Shown here in pieces: positions 27,434 to 36,186 of a DNA stretch of 64,000 bases (the stretch's first letter is position 1; each line of letters opens with the position of its first letter). Location: contig CAKSDE010000008.1 of assembly GCA_934444735.1 (NCBI GenBank), positions 58,529 to 122,528 of the forward strand, in the 5' to 3' direction. The stretch comes from an uncultured Clostridia bacterium. GTDB lineage: Bacteria > Bacillota > Clostridia > UBA1381. A program made the position numbers and the translations under genes. The notes under the pieces were generated by a model. The model saw only the letters and a program-made list of their open reading frames with translations. It did no database searches and was not told the origin of the DNA.

Positions 27434-27979
27434 ATGAATTCTATAGGATTGATTGAAGTAAAAAATGTAAGCCGTGGTATACGCGTTACGGATGAAATGT
27501 TAAAAAGCGCAGGTATAAACCTTTTGCAGTCAGGATCTGTATGCCCGGGAAAGTTTGTTTCAATAGTCGGCGGTGACTTATCATCAATTAAAGCGGCTGT
27601 GGACAGAGGGGTAATGATTGCCGATGATGCACTGATTGACAGCTTTGTTATCGGTAATCTCGGAGAAAGAGTCTTTGAGGCTATGTGCGGCATAGTTGAT
27701 GTTAAAGAGAAAAAGGCGCTGGGCGTTATCGAAACATTTACCGCCGCAACTGCAATTTTAGCGGCTGATGCTGCGGTAAAAGCAGCTATGATACAGCTTA
27801 TCGAGGTACGTATCGCAAGAGGTATGGGCGGAAAGTGCTTTGTTACTCTTACGGGAGATGTTGCAGATGTTCGCGCGGCGGTTGATGCAGGCGCGGCAAT
27901 TGCGGAGCACGAAGGCGTGCTTATAAATAAAGAAGTTATTGCAAATCCGCATCCCGATTTGTGGCAGGCAATAATGTAA
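27434..27979 (+). CDS. pduT: BMC-T tandem shell protein PduT (Fe-S pore type)
   Basis: 181 residues, two fused BMC domains (IGLIEVKNVSRGIRVTDEML; ALGVIETFTAATAILAADAAV). Cys37 in SGSVCPGKF aligns with the pore cysteine of Salmonella PduT, which holds a 4Fe-4S cluster on the trimer axis. It directly follows pduS, its redox partner in known systems. It is the last gene before the terminator. Confidence 0.92.
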   Translation: MNSIGLIEVKNVSRGIRVTDEMLKSAGINLLQSGSVCPGKFVSIVGGDLSSIKAAVDRGVMIADDALIDSFVIGNLGERVFEAMCGIVDVKEKKALGVIETFTAATAILAADAAVKAAMIQLIEVRIARGMGGKCFVTLTGDVADVRAAVDAGAAIAEHEGVLINKEVIANPHPDLWQAIM

Positions 27980-28000
27980 GAAAAATATTAAAGATTTTTA

Positions 28001-28075
28001 AATGTTCCGGCAATGGAAAAAACGTCGGCGGCAGATTTCAATGCTGTTGCAATTGCCGGAACATTATTTTATTTT
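28001..28075 (+). terminator. Terminator of the BMC operon
   Basis: 14-bp perfect outer stem AATGTTCCGGCAAT (28001-28014) / ATTGCCGGAACATT (28052-28065), then TTTATTTT. The 37-nt interior can form a further weak hairpin. Confidence 0.8.
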
Positions 28076-28133
28076 AGACAGCATTTTGCTGTACAGTAAA
28101 CTTTAACACATGATAAAAAAGGAGGGAATTTTT

Positions 28134-28898
28134 ATGTTGGCAGTTGAGCGGCGCGCACGAATTGAACAGCTTATAATGAAAAATAAGAGTGTGCTGGTTT
28201 TGGAATTGGCAAAACAATTTGATGTAACCACAGAAACGATACGAAGTGATCTGGAAAAACTGGAAAAACAGGGTGTTTTGGTGCGCACATACGGCGGTGC
28301 AACTTTAGTTGAAACGCTTGAACCTGATATGGAGATTCACAAGCGTGATACTGTTAATTTTGAGGGTAAGCAAAGCATCGGAAAATGTGCCGCGGATATG
28401 ATTAAAGAGGGCGAAACCGTATTTTTGGACGCGAGTACATCAAGCCTGCATTTGGCAAGAAATATAAAGGATAAAAAAGGAATCACGGTTATAACAAATG
28501 CCGAAAAAATTGTTGCGGAGCTGGCGGAGTGTGATAATATACGTGTTATATGCACCGGCGGAATGCTGCATAAAAAGAATATGTCATATATCGGAAGAAT
28601 TGTTGAAGAAACAATAAGGGCGAATTATTATGCGAATAAGGTGTTTTTCTCTTGCCGCGGGGTAACACTTAACCGCGGACTTATGGAATCGACCGAGGCA
28701 GAGGCGGAGATAAAAAAAGCGATGATCGAGAGTTCGGAATCGGCGATATTTCTCTGTGACAAACAAAAACTCGGCAGACTCGGCGTGCCTGTTATTTCGA
28801 GCCTTGATCGGATTGATTGTATCATTACCGATATAAAGCTTGATGAAGAATGGAACAGAGCATTAGAAGAGAAAGATGTAAGGATAATTAATGTATAA
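28134..28898 (+). CDS. DeoR-family sugar-phosphate repressor
   Basis: 254 residues from the ATG at 28134, supported by AAGGAGGG; the ATG at 28110 lacks a ribosome site. The N-terminal DeoR helix-turn-helix is VLVLELAKQFDVTTETIRSDL, followed by LVRTYGGATL. The C-terminal DeoRC sensor has the phosphosugar-binding motif series (IKEGETVFLDASTSSLHLA, ITVITNAEKI, CDKQKLG). Members of this family respond to phosphorylated sugars. Position just after the BMC operon suggests it controls fucose/rhamnose utilisation; fuculose-1-phosphate is a reasonable but unproven effector. Confidence 0.85.
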   Translation: MLAVERRARIEQLIMKNKSVLVLELAKQFDVTTETIRSDLEKLEKQGVLVRTYGGATLVETLEPDMEIHKRDTVNFEGKQSIGKCAADMIKEGETVFLDASTSSLHLARNIKDKKGITVITNAEKIVAELAECDNIRVICTGGMLHKKNMSYIGRIVEETIRANYYANKVFFSCRGVTLNRGLMESTEAEAEIKKAMIESSESAIFLCDKQKLGRLGVPVISSLDRIDCIITDIKLDEEWNRALEEKDVRIINV

Positions 28899-28952
28899 AC
28901 TGTTCAGGGAGCTGCACTAAGAAATCATTTTGGTGCGGCTTCCGATTTTATG

Positions 28953-28981
28953 TTGACAAATCAACGATTTTATTATAAAAT
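28953..28981 (+). promoter_or_regulatory. Promoter for the AraC-family regulator
   Basis: TTGACA, 17-bp spacer, TAAAAT, 34 bp before the ATG at 29015. An imperfect hairpin at about 28908-28944 (GGGAGCTGCAC with GTGCGGCTTCC) lies between the DeoR gene and this promoter and may be a terminator. Confidence 0.55.
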
Positions 28982-29014
28982 TACATTAAAATTATATTTA
29001 AGGCGGCGATAATA

Positions 29015-29860
29015 ATGAGCAGGGGTGGGCTTTATCCGATAAAGACGGTATATAATATCAATCCGGAGAACAAGAATTTGTTTGTTTATTCGATACGCAG
29101 ACATATATCATCACCTGCGGAGGAAACACCTCATATAAACAGTAAAGGGATAAGTATATATTATATTTTGTCGGGAAAGTATGAGTTTAATAATAAAATT
29201 CTGTCGGTAGGCGACGGATTTACGGCACCTGTTTCAAAAGAGCGCTATTGCGTAAAGGCATATGATAAATCGGGTGCTTCATTTGTCTGCATTACAATTG
29301 CCGGAGTCTCGGCGAAAAATTTTATAGAATCGAATAATTTGAAAGCGGATTTAAAAGAATTTTCGCACCCGTATGCAGGAGAGATTGCCAAGCTTATTTC
29401 CGACGCGATAGATGCCGATTACCGAAAAAGCGATACTGATTATCTTCTGACAGGTTTATTGTACAGCATTATGTCTTATCACAGGAAAAATATAAGAAAT
29501 CATGCGATAAGAGGGAATCTGAAAAATTCAAGGATTAAAAATCCATACATAAATATCATTTTAGACTATATTGACGAGCATTATCAGGAGGAACTGGCGG
29601 TAAATGTGCTTGCAGATATGGTTCATCTGACGCCGAATTATCTGTCGAGCATATTTAAAGAAGCGTTTAATTTGTCGCTGCAGCAATATATAATGCATTA
29701 CAGAATTGATATTGCGTCATTGCTTTTAGCGAACACCGACAAATCGATAAGCGATATAGCAAAATCTGTCGGCTATCCAGATTCGCAGAATTTTTCGCAA
29801 GTTTTTAAGAAATTAAACGGATATACACCGTCTGCATACAGACGGGCAACAACTCAATGA
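29015..29860 (+). CDS. AraC-family transcriptional regulator
   Basis: 281 residues. The N-terminal cupin-like sensor (about 25-150) includes ISIYYILSGKYEFNNKI. The C-terminal double helix-turn-helix (about 180-278) reads AVNVLADMVHLTPNYLSSIFKEA, then ISDIAKSVGYPDSQNFSQVFKKLNGYTPSAYR. Such proteins activate sugar-catabolic genes. With the DeoR gene upstream it may jointly regulate the BMC operon or remote fucose genes. The ribosome site is weak (GGCGGCGA). Confidence 0.85.
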   Translation: MSRGGLYPIKTVYNINPENKNLFVYSIRRHISSPAEETPHINSKGISIYYILSGKYEFNNKILSVGDGFTAPVSKERYCVKAYDKSGASFVCITIAGVSAKNFIESNNLKADLKEFSHPYAGEIAKLISDAIDADYRKSDTDYLLTGLLYSIMSYHRKNIRNHAIRGNLKNSRIKNPYINIILDYIDEHYQEELAVNVLADMVHLTPNYLSSIFKEAFNLSLQQYIMHYRIDIASLLLANTDKSISDIAKSVGYPDSQNFSQVFKKLNGYTPSAYRRATTQ

Positions 29861-29946
29861 TAATGAATGTTTTTTTGGGGTAATGTAAAAATAAAATAAT
29901 TGCGATTAAAAATTCAGAGTGAAGTAAATAATATTATTTAAATGTA

Positions 29947-29975
29947 TTGACAAATATAGCATGATTTGCTATAAT
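29947..29975 (+). promoter_or_regulatory. Consensus promoter for trkA-trkH
   Basis: TTGACA, 17-bp spacer, TATAAT: a full consensus match about 90 bp upstream of trkA. Confidence 0.8.
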
Positions 29976-30003
29976 GTACATGGTTAAAAAATAATAACAA
30001 TAA

Positions 30004-30034
30004 AAAGGGCTGTTTCCGAGTGTAACAGCCCTTT
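30004..30034 (+). terminator. Leader hairpin between promoter and trkA
   Basis: Perfect 11-bp stem AAAGGGCTGTT / AACAGCCCTTT with a 9-nt loop. It shares the GGCTGTT/AACAGCC core of the terminators at 11218, 18754 and 32871. It lies downstream of the consensus promoter, so it could act as an attenuator in the leader, or end read-through from upstream. Confidence 0.55.
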
Positions 30035-30062
30035 CGGACGAATTTGGAGATTTAAAAAAGCT

Positions 30063-31421
30063 ATGAATATTATAATTGTGGGCTGCGGAAAGGTAGGCAG
30101 AAAGCTTGCCGAAAGATTGAGCTGTGAGAAAGATAACGATATAACCGTTGTGGATTTATCAAATAATGCCGTTGAGGATCTGATAAATCAGTATGATATA
30201 ATGGGCGTTATAGGAAACGGTGCGAATTTTGATACTCTTATGGAGGCAGGAATCAAAAATGCCGACATCCTGATCGCGGTTACAGGCTCTGACGAGCTGA
30301 ATCTTTTGACCTGTCTTATTGCCAAAAAAACAGGTAATTGTCAGACAATAGCAAGAGTTAGAAATCCCGAGTACAGCAAGGAGCTGAATCTTTTTAAAGA
30401 GGACTTGGGGCTGGCAATGATAATAAATCCCGAGCAGACCGCCGCGAGCGAAATGGCAAGGCTTTTGCGTTTCCCGTCGGCAATTCAGATCGATACTTTT
30501 GCCAAAGGCAGGGTGGAGATTTTAAAGTTCAAAATCCCCGAAAGTTCAGATCTGGACGGCTTAAAAATTGCGGATGTTATGAAAAAGCTTAACTGCGATA
30601 TATTGGTGTGCGGCGTGGAGCGCGCAGACGAGGCGTTCATTCCGGGCGGTGATTTTGTTTTAAAATCAGGAGATTTTGTAAGCTTTGTCGCAACGATAAA
30701 AAATGCGACATACTTCTTTAAAAAGATAGGGATAAAGACGAACAGTGTAAAAGACGCGATAATCGTCGGCGGAGGAGATACTGCACTTTATCTTGCAAAG
30801 CAGCTTTTGCAGACGGGTATCAGTGTAAAGATTATCGAACAGAACCCGAAAAGATGTGATGAGCTTTGTCAGTATCTGCCGAAAGCGACAATTATAAACG
30901 GGGACGGAACCGAGACACAGTTGCTTTCGGAGGAGGGCATAAAAGATGCGCAGTCCTTTATCTCGCTTACCAATATCGATGAGGAGAACATAATGCTGTC
31001 GCTTTTTGCAAAGACGAAAACGGACGGCAAGGTTATTACAAAGATAAACCGTATAGAATACGATGATGTCATAAACAGTCTGGAGCTGGGAACGACTGTT
31101 TATCCCAAAAATATAACTGCCGAATATATCGTAAGATTTGTTCGTGCAAAGAGAAATTCGATAGGGAGCAATATAGAAACGATGCATATTATATTGGACG
31201 GGAAAGCTGAAGCTTTGGAGTTCAGGATAGGAGAAAAATCGCCCGTATCGGATATTTCTTTGGAAAAAATGCGAATTAAGAAAAATGTGCTGATTGCCTG
31301 CATAAACAGAAACGGAAAAATTATAATACCGCGCGGACATGATTCAATAAAATACGGCGATACGGTAATCGTTGTGACAACGAATACAGGTTTTAAAGAC
31401 ATAAGCGATATTTTGGAATGA
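30063..31421 (+). CDS. trkA: Potassium uptake regulatory protein TrkA
   Basis: 452 residues. Two RCK_N Rossmann domains (MNIIIVGCGKVGRKLAERL at the N-terminus; DAIIVGGGDTALYLAKQLL near 240) are each followed by an RCK_C domain. Two-domain length is normal for TrkA, as opposed to the one-domain KtrA. It is the cytoplasmic, nucleotide-sensing gate of the Trk potassium channel. trkH follows 10 bp later, so they are co-transcribed. Confidence 0.94.
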   Translation: MNIIIVGCGKVGRKLAERLSCEKDNDITVVDLSNNAVEDLINQYDIMGVIGNGANFDTLMEAGIKNADILIAVTGSDELNLLTCLIAKKTGNCQTIARVRNPEYSKELNLFKEDLGLAMIINPEQTAASEMARLLRFPSAIQIDTFAKGRVEILKFKIPESSDLDGLKIADVMKKLNCDILVCGVERADEAFIPGGDFVLKSGDFVSFVATIKNATYFFKKIGIKTNSVKDAIIVGGGDTALYLAKQLLQTGISVKIIEQNPKRCDELCQYLPKATIINGDGTETQLLSEEGIKDAQSFISLTNIDEENIMLSLFAKTKTDGKVITKINRIEYDDVINSLELGTTVYPKNITAEYIVRFVRAKRNSIGSNIETMHIILDGKAEALEFRIGEKSPVSDISLEKMRIKKNVLIACINRNGKIIIPRGHDSIKYGDTVIVVTTNTGFKDISDILE

Positions 31422-31431
31422 GGAGAAAAAT

Positions 31432-32868
31432 ATGAATCGCAGATTGATTTTATATATACTCGGCTGGGTGTTAAACTGTGAGGCGGTATGTATGCTGCTG
31501 CCGCTTTTGTGCGCTGTACTTTATCATGAGCCGATAACTGTTGTGTTTTTGGAATGTATTGCAATTTGTGCGGTAATTGGGGCACTGTTTACATTAAAGC
31601 CGCCGAAAAACAAGACGATGTATGCAAAAGAGGGATTGGTAATCGTTGCAATGAGCTGGATTGTTATAAGTATATTCGGCGCTCTGCCGTTTGTGCTCTC
31701 GGGCGTAACAAGAAGCTTTGTTGATGCGCTCTTTGAAACTATGTCGGGATTTACAACCACCGGTGCATCAATATTTAAGGACATTGACTTTTTCCCGAGA
31801 GCACTGATTTTTTGGCGCAGTTTTACGCACTGGATAGGCGGTATGGGAGTTCTGGTATTTTTGGTTGCGGTGCTGCCGCTTTCGGGAGGAAACAATCTTT
31901 TCCTGATGAAAGCCGAAAGCCCGGGACCTGCCGTTACAAAACTGGTTCCGAAGGTCAGATCAACCGCAAAGATACTTTACGGAATATATGTACTGCTGAC
32001 TTTAATAGAAGTAGTTTTGCTGCTTTTGGGAGGCATGACGCTTTTTGAGGCATTAACGCTTTCATTCGGTACGGCAGGAACGGGCGGATTTGCCATAACA
32101 AATGCCGGAATAGGTGAATATTCGGCATATTCGCAGGTTGTTATTACGATATTTATGATAATATTCGGCGTGGATTTCTCCTTTTATTATTTGCTTTTAA
32201 TAAGAAAATTCAAATCGGCATTGCAGATGGAGGAGGTAAGAGCTTATTTGGGAATTATATTTCTCTCGATTGTGGCTATCACGATAAATTGCCACGGAAT
32301 CTTTACCGGATTTTTTGAAACACTTCGTCATGTAGCGTTTCAGGTGGGATCGATAATTACAACAACGGGGTACTCTACGTGTGACTTTAACAGGTGGCCC
32401 GAGTTCTCGAAAACCATTTTAATTATACTGATGTTTGTCGGTGCGTGCGCAGGGAGTACAGGCGGCGGAACTAAGGTGTCGCGAATTATGATTTTGGCAA
32501 AGAGCATTATTAAAGAGGCGAAAATTGCGGTTCACCCGAAAAGTACTCATAAGATTAAAATGAACGGAAGAATTATAGAGCATGAAACAGTTCGTTCGAT
32601 AAATGTGTTTTATGCGGCTTATTTTATGATATTTATCGTATCGCTTTTGATTATAAGCTTTGATAATTTTGATTTTACAACTAACTTTACCGCGATTGCG
32701 GCAACAATAAACAATATAGGACCTGGTATGGCAAAGGTGGGACCGACGGCGAACTTTTCCATATACTCACCGCTGTCAAAGCTCGTTATGACATTTGATA
32801 TGCTTGTCGGCAGACTGGAAATATTCCCGGTTATGGTGCTGTTGTCACCGTACACTTGGAAAAAATAA
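31432..32868 (+). CDS. trkH: Potassium uptake channel protein TrkH
   Basis: 478 residues, about ten hydrophobic segments arranged as four M1-P-M2 repeats. The selectivity-filter strands are visible: SGFTTTGAS, GTAGTGGFA, ITTTGYST and NNIGPGM. WRSFTHWIGGMGVLVF is conserved in the family. TrkH is the potassium-conducting membrane subunit. AGGAG precedes the start. A bidirectional terminator follows. Confidence 0.94.
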   Translation: MNRRLILYILGWVLNCEAVCMLLPLLCAVLYHEPITVVFLECIAICAVIGALFTLKPPKNKTMYAKEGLVIVAMSWIVISIFGALPFVLSGVTRSFVDALFETMSGFTTTGASIFKDIDFFPRALIFWRSFTHWIGGMGVLVFLVAVLPLSGGNNLFLMKAESPGPAVTKLVPKVRSTAKILYGIYVLLTLIEVVLLLLGGMTLFEALTLSFGTAGTGGFAITNAGIGEYSAYSQVVITIFMIIFGVDFSFYYLLLIRKFKSALQMEEVRAYLGIIFLSIVAITINCHGIFTGFFETLRHVAFQVGSIITTTGYSTCDFNRWPEFSKTILIILMFVGACAGSTGGGTKVSRIMILAKSIIKEAKIAVHPKSTHKIKMNGRIIEHETVRSINVFYAAYFMIFIVSLLIISFDNFDFTTNFTAIAATINNIGPGMAKVGPTANFSIYSPLSKLVMTFDMLVGRLEIFPVMVLLSPYTWKK

Positions 32869-32870
32869 AA

Positions 32871-32908
32871 AAGTGGCTGTAAAAAAATTGTTTTTTTAAC
32901 AGCCACTT
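32871..32908. terminator. Bidirectional terminator between trkH and tetR
   Basis: AAGTGGCTGTAAAAAAA pairs with TTTTTTTAACAGCCACTT (one bulge). It has T/A runs on both sides and lies between convergent genes; same GGCTGTT core as other terminators here. Confidence 0.85.
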
Positions 32909-32910
32909 TA

Positions 32911-32950
32911 AGAAACCGGCTCAAAATGATTTTATTTTGAGTCGGTTTCT
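32911..32950 (-). terminator. Hairpin across the end of the tetR gene
   Basis: AGAAACCGGCTCAAAAT pairs with ATTTTGAGTCGGTTTCT (one mismatch). The stem includes the last six codons of the TetR gene on the minus strand, whose stop lies in the loop. It reinforces the adjacent terminator. Confidence 0.6.
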
Positions 32951-33528
32951 AATACATATATTCCTTTTACGATAAAATCCTCGGTAAGACGAGCCATTTC
33001 GCTCGGAGATTCGGGCATACCGTTATTTAACCATGTGGAGAAAATGCCGATGCACCCCGAAACTATAAATTGAAAGAAGTAGGAGAACTTTGCCTCGTCA
33101 TCGGTTTTTAAAATCTTGTTCACTTCGGAGAAGCACTTTTCCTTTAAAACATTTTTTAACTTGTCCACAAACGCGGCATCACCGTTTTTGCCGATAAGAC
33201 ATTTTGCCAATTCGGCATTTTCGGCAAGCAGTTCAAATGTTTTAACCAGTACGGGAAAAAGTGTGTCTATATTTTTTTTCGGCTCATATTCGGATATGAT
33301 CTTGTTGAACTTTTCAAAAATATCATTTTGCAGCTTTTCCACCATATCGAATACATCGCTGTAGTGCAGATAAAATGTTCCGCGGTTTATATCGGCAAGC
33401 TCGGATATTTCACGAACCGTTATGCTTTTTAAAGGCTTTTTCTGCAAAAGAGCGGCAAGAGCCGCGGACATTGCCTTTTTCGTTTTTCTTACTCGTCTGT
33501 CCTCTGTTTTTTCCATTTTTATTTTCAT
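32932..33528 (-). CDS. TetR/AcrR-family regulator
   Basis: 198 residues on the minus strand. The N-terminal TetR helix-turn-helix is SITVREISELADINRGTFYLHYSDVFDMVEKL, followed by an all-helical ligand domain. Two ATGs (33528 and 33516) flank an AAAGGA site awkwardly, so the start is uncertain by four codons. It is transcribed divergently from the MMPL/GLUG operon, and a 13-bp inverted repeat lies between them, so it probably represses that operon and itself. The ligand is unknown. Confidence 0.87.
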   Translation of the reverse strand: MKIKMEKTEDRRVRKTKKAMSAALAALLQKKPLKSITVREISELADINRGTFYLHYSDVFDMVEKLQNDIFEKFNKIISEYEPKKNIDTLFPVLVKTFELLAENAELAKCLIGKNGDAAFVDKLKNVLKEKCFSEVNKILKTDDEAKFSYFFQFIVSGCIGIFSTWLNNGMPESPSEMARLTEDFIVKGIYVLETDSK

Positions 33529-33569
33529 ATCCTTTCAAAATGTTCTTTTATCTAAATATTTGCCGGATT

Positions 33570-33600
33570 ATTTTATATATATAGGTAATATATATAAAAT
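33570..33600. promoter_or_regulatory. Candidate TetR operator
   Basis: Perfect 13-bp inverted repeat ATTTTATATATAT / ATATATATAAAAT with a 5-bp spacer, in the intergenic region between tetR and the MMPL gene, 42 bp from the tetR start. Low complexity weakens it, but exact dyad symmetry supports it. Confidence 0.5.
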
Positions 33601-33664
33601 GAAATTTTATTCAACAAAATGCTCGATTTTGTACATTAACATACATAAACAACGTGATTGTCTA

Positions 33665-33693
33665 TTGACCTTGCCGAAAATTGTGGTTATAAT
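33665..33693 (+). promoter_or_regulatory. Promoter of the MMPL-GLUG operon
   Basis: TTGACC, 17-bp spacer, TATAAT, 55 bp upstream of the ATG at 33748. Confidence 0.7.
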
Positions 33694-33747
33694 TATATTA
33701 TAATCGTTTAATAGAATTTTGTCAATTATTTTTTTGAGGTGTATCGT

Positions 33748-36186
33748 ATGGAGAATAAAGAAAATAAAGAATCAAAATCATTTTTGGATAAAGTTGCAGC
33801 CTTTATAGTGGATAAAAGAAAAGGCTTTTATTTAGTATACATTATTTTGGTGATATTCTGCCTTGTTTCGACAAATTGGGTAAAGGTTAATAATACGCTG
33901 ACCGATTATCTGGGAGATGACACCGAAACAAAGCGCGGTCTTACCATAATGGACGAAGAATTTACTACATATGCCACAGCGGAGGTAATGGTAGATAATA
34001 TTTCATTTGAAAAGGCGGAGGAATTGCAAACCGAAATCGAGGAAGTGAAGGGAGTAAAAGAAGTAGCTTTTGACGATACCGAAAAGCACTTTGTTGACGC
34101 ATCGGCGCTCTTTTCGATTACTTTCGACGGTACGGATCAAGACGAGATATGCGAAACGGCTTTGGCGGAAGTCGAAGATAAACTGTCGGAGTACGATTTG
34201 TATGTATCGGCAGAACTGGGCAATTCAAAAGCAGATAATATTGCCAAGGAGATAAATATTGTCATGATTATTGTTGCCGTAATTGTTGTCAGCGTGCTGT
34301 TTTTGACATCGCGAACATATATGGAGGTGCCGGTTCTTCTGATGACGTTCGTTATGGCGGCAATTTTAAATAAGGGAACGAACTATATGTTTGGGACAAT
34401 ATCCTTTGTTTCAAATTCGGTTGCGGTGGTGCTGCAGCTGGCTTTGGCGATAGATTACGCTATCATTTTGTGTCACAGATATACCGAGGAAAGAGAAACG
34501 CATGATGCACGCGATGCTGTAATTATCGCTTTGAAAAAAGCAATCCCCGAGATTTCCGGAAGCTGTCTTACAACGGTTTCGGGACTTGCCGCAATGATGT
34601 GTATGCATTTTAAAATCGGCTTTGATATGGGACTTGTGCTTATAAAGGCGATATTTATGAGTATTTTGTGCGTATTTACCCTGATGCCGGGACTTATATT
34701 TTCCTTTAGCGGGCTTATCGATAAAACACACCATAAGAGCTTTGTACCGAAGATTGACGCATGGGGAAAAATTGTTATAAAATTGAGATATATTATGCCG
34801 GCGGTATTCTTCGTACTTCTTATTGCAGGCTTTATCTTCTCGAATAAATGCCCGTATGCGTACAGTTACACAAACCTCACGACAATAAAGCACAACGATT
34901 CTCAGATAGCGCAGCAGATGATTGACGATACTTTCCAGGATACGAATGTTTTGGCAGTAATTGTTCCTAAGGGGAATTACGAAAAGGAGCAAAAACTCGC
35001 GCGAGAACTGGAAAAATACGACGAGATTGACAGTGTTACCGCGTTTGCGGCGGTAGAGGCTCTGGACGGTTATTGCGTAGGCGATCGGCTGACTCCGCGC
35101 CAGTTTGCAGAGCTGACCGATATGGACATTGAAAAAATACGGCTGATATATTCGGCATATGCGATAGATCACGAGAAATACGGCAAGGTTGTAAGCGGTA
35201 TTGATGAGTACGGTGTGCCTTTAGCCGATATGTTTGACTTTTTGTATGAACAGATTCAGAATGAGTATGTTACTTTAGATGACAATATGATGTCTGATAT
35301 AGACGATATTCATGATGCTTTGGAGGACGGTAAAAAGCAGCTGCAGGGCGAGCATTACAGCAGACTTGTGCTGAATTTGCTTATCCCTGAAGAGGGCGAA
35401 GAAACCTTTGAATTTTTAAATACGGTACGGGATACGGCTAAAAAATATTACGGTAATAACGTGACTTTGGCAGGAAATGCAACGAGCGATTACGACCTTT
35501 CGGCGACATTCGGAGAGGATAATGTACTTATCAGTATTCTTTCGGTTTTGTTTGTTGTGCTGGTGCTTTTGTTCACCTTCCAGTCGGCAGGTATACCACT
35601 GATTCTGATACTGGTTATCCAGGGAAGTGTATGGATTAACTTTTCGTTCCCGTATCTTGAACATAATTATCTGTTCTTCTTGAGCTATCTGGTTGTAAGC
35701 TCAATTCAGATGGGTGCGAATATCGACTATGCAATTGTTATAACAAACCGATACACCGAATTAAAAACGCAAATGCCTATAAAAGAGGCGATAATAGAAT
35801 CGCTCTCGCAGGCATTCCCGACAATATTTACCTCTGGTTCGATACTTGCCTGCGCCGGCTTTGCCATAGGTCTTATGTCCTCCGATGCTGCGATTTCGTC
35901 AATCGGAATATGTCTGGGACGTGGAACTCTTATTTCGATAGTTCTTGTTATGGGTATACTTCCGCAGCTCCTGCTTTTGGGTGACTTTATAATCGAAAAG
36001 ACATCATTTGAGGTAAAAGGAAAGATAAAGCGGCATACCATGAAAGGAAACGTATTGGTGGACGGTCATGTACACGGATATATAAACGGACGTGTGGACG
36101 GTGTATTCCAGGGACGGATTAAGGGAGATTTTGATGCAAGCGTATTAAACGGTAATGTGCAGAAAGAGGAGGAAGAGGAGAAATGA
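33748..36186 (+). CDS. MMPL/RND-superfamily membrane transporter
   Basis: 812 residues from the ATG at 33748 behind TGAGGTG; the in-frame GTG at 33739 overlaps that site. Two RND halves each have one N-terminal helix, a large outer loop and a five-helix bundle (about 12 membrane segments). MMPL signatures include LALAIDYAIILCHRYTEE and QMGANIDYAIVITNRYTEL. A cytoplasmic tail of about 60 residues carries short Gly/Val/Asp repeats (KGNVLVDGHVHGYINGRVDG), resembling bactofilin-type beta-solenoid rungs, and an EEEEEK end. Such proteins export lipids or large hydrophobic molecules. It overlaps the next gene by 4 bp. Confidence 0.9.
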   Translation: MENKENKESKSFLDKVAAFIVDKRKGFYLVYIILVIFCLVSTNWVKVNNTLTDYLGDDTETKRGLTIMDEEFTTYATAEVMVDNISFEKAEELQTEIEEVKGVKEVAFDDTEKHFVDASALFSITFDGTDQDEICETALAEVEDKLSEYDLYVSAELGNSKADNIAKEINIVMIIVAVIVVSVLFLTSRTYMEVPVLLMTFVMAAILNKGTNYMFGTISFVSNSVAVVLQLALAIDYAIILCHRYTEERETHDARDAVIIALKKAIPEISGSCLTTVSGLAAMMCMHFKIGFDMGLVLIKAIFMSILCVFTLMPGLIFSFSGLIDKTHHKSFVPKIDAWGKIVIKLRYIMPAVFFVLLIAGFIFSNKCPYAYSYTNLTTIKHNDSQIAQQMIDDTFQDTNVLAVIVPKGNYEKEQKLARELEKYDEIDSVTAFAAVEALDGYCVGDRLTPRQFAELTDMDIEKIRLIYSAYAIDHEKYGKVVSGIDEYGVPLADMFDFLYEQIQNEYVTLDDNMMSDIDDIHDALEDGKKQLQGEHYSRLVLNLLIPEEGEETFEFLNTVRDTAKKYYGNNVTLAGNATSDYDLSATFGEDNVLISILSVLFVVLVLLFTFQSAGIPLILILVIQGSVWINFSFPYLEHNYLFFLSYLVVSSIQMGANIDYAIVITNRYTELKTQMPIKEAIIESLSQAFPTIFTSGSILACAGFAIGLMSSDAAISSIGICLGRGTLISIVLVMGILPQLLLLGDFIIEKTSFEVKGKIKRHTMKGNVLVDGHVHGYINGRVDGVFQGRIKGDFDASVLNGNVQKEEEEEK

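Noticed and set aside
27013..27693. 226-codon minus-strand frame
   Set aside because: Antisense to pduS and pduT; no support beyond openness.
34411..35172. 253-codon open frame on the minus strand
   Set aside because: Antisense to the MMPL transporter, rich in Tyr/Arg/Cys without a ribosome site or known motif.
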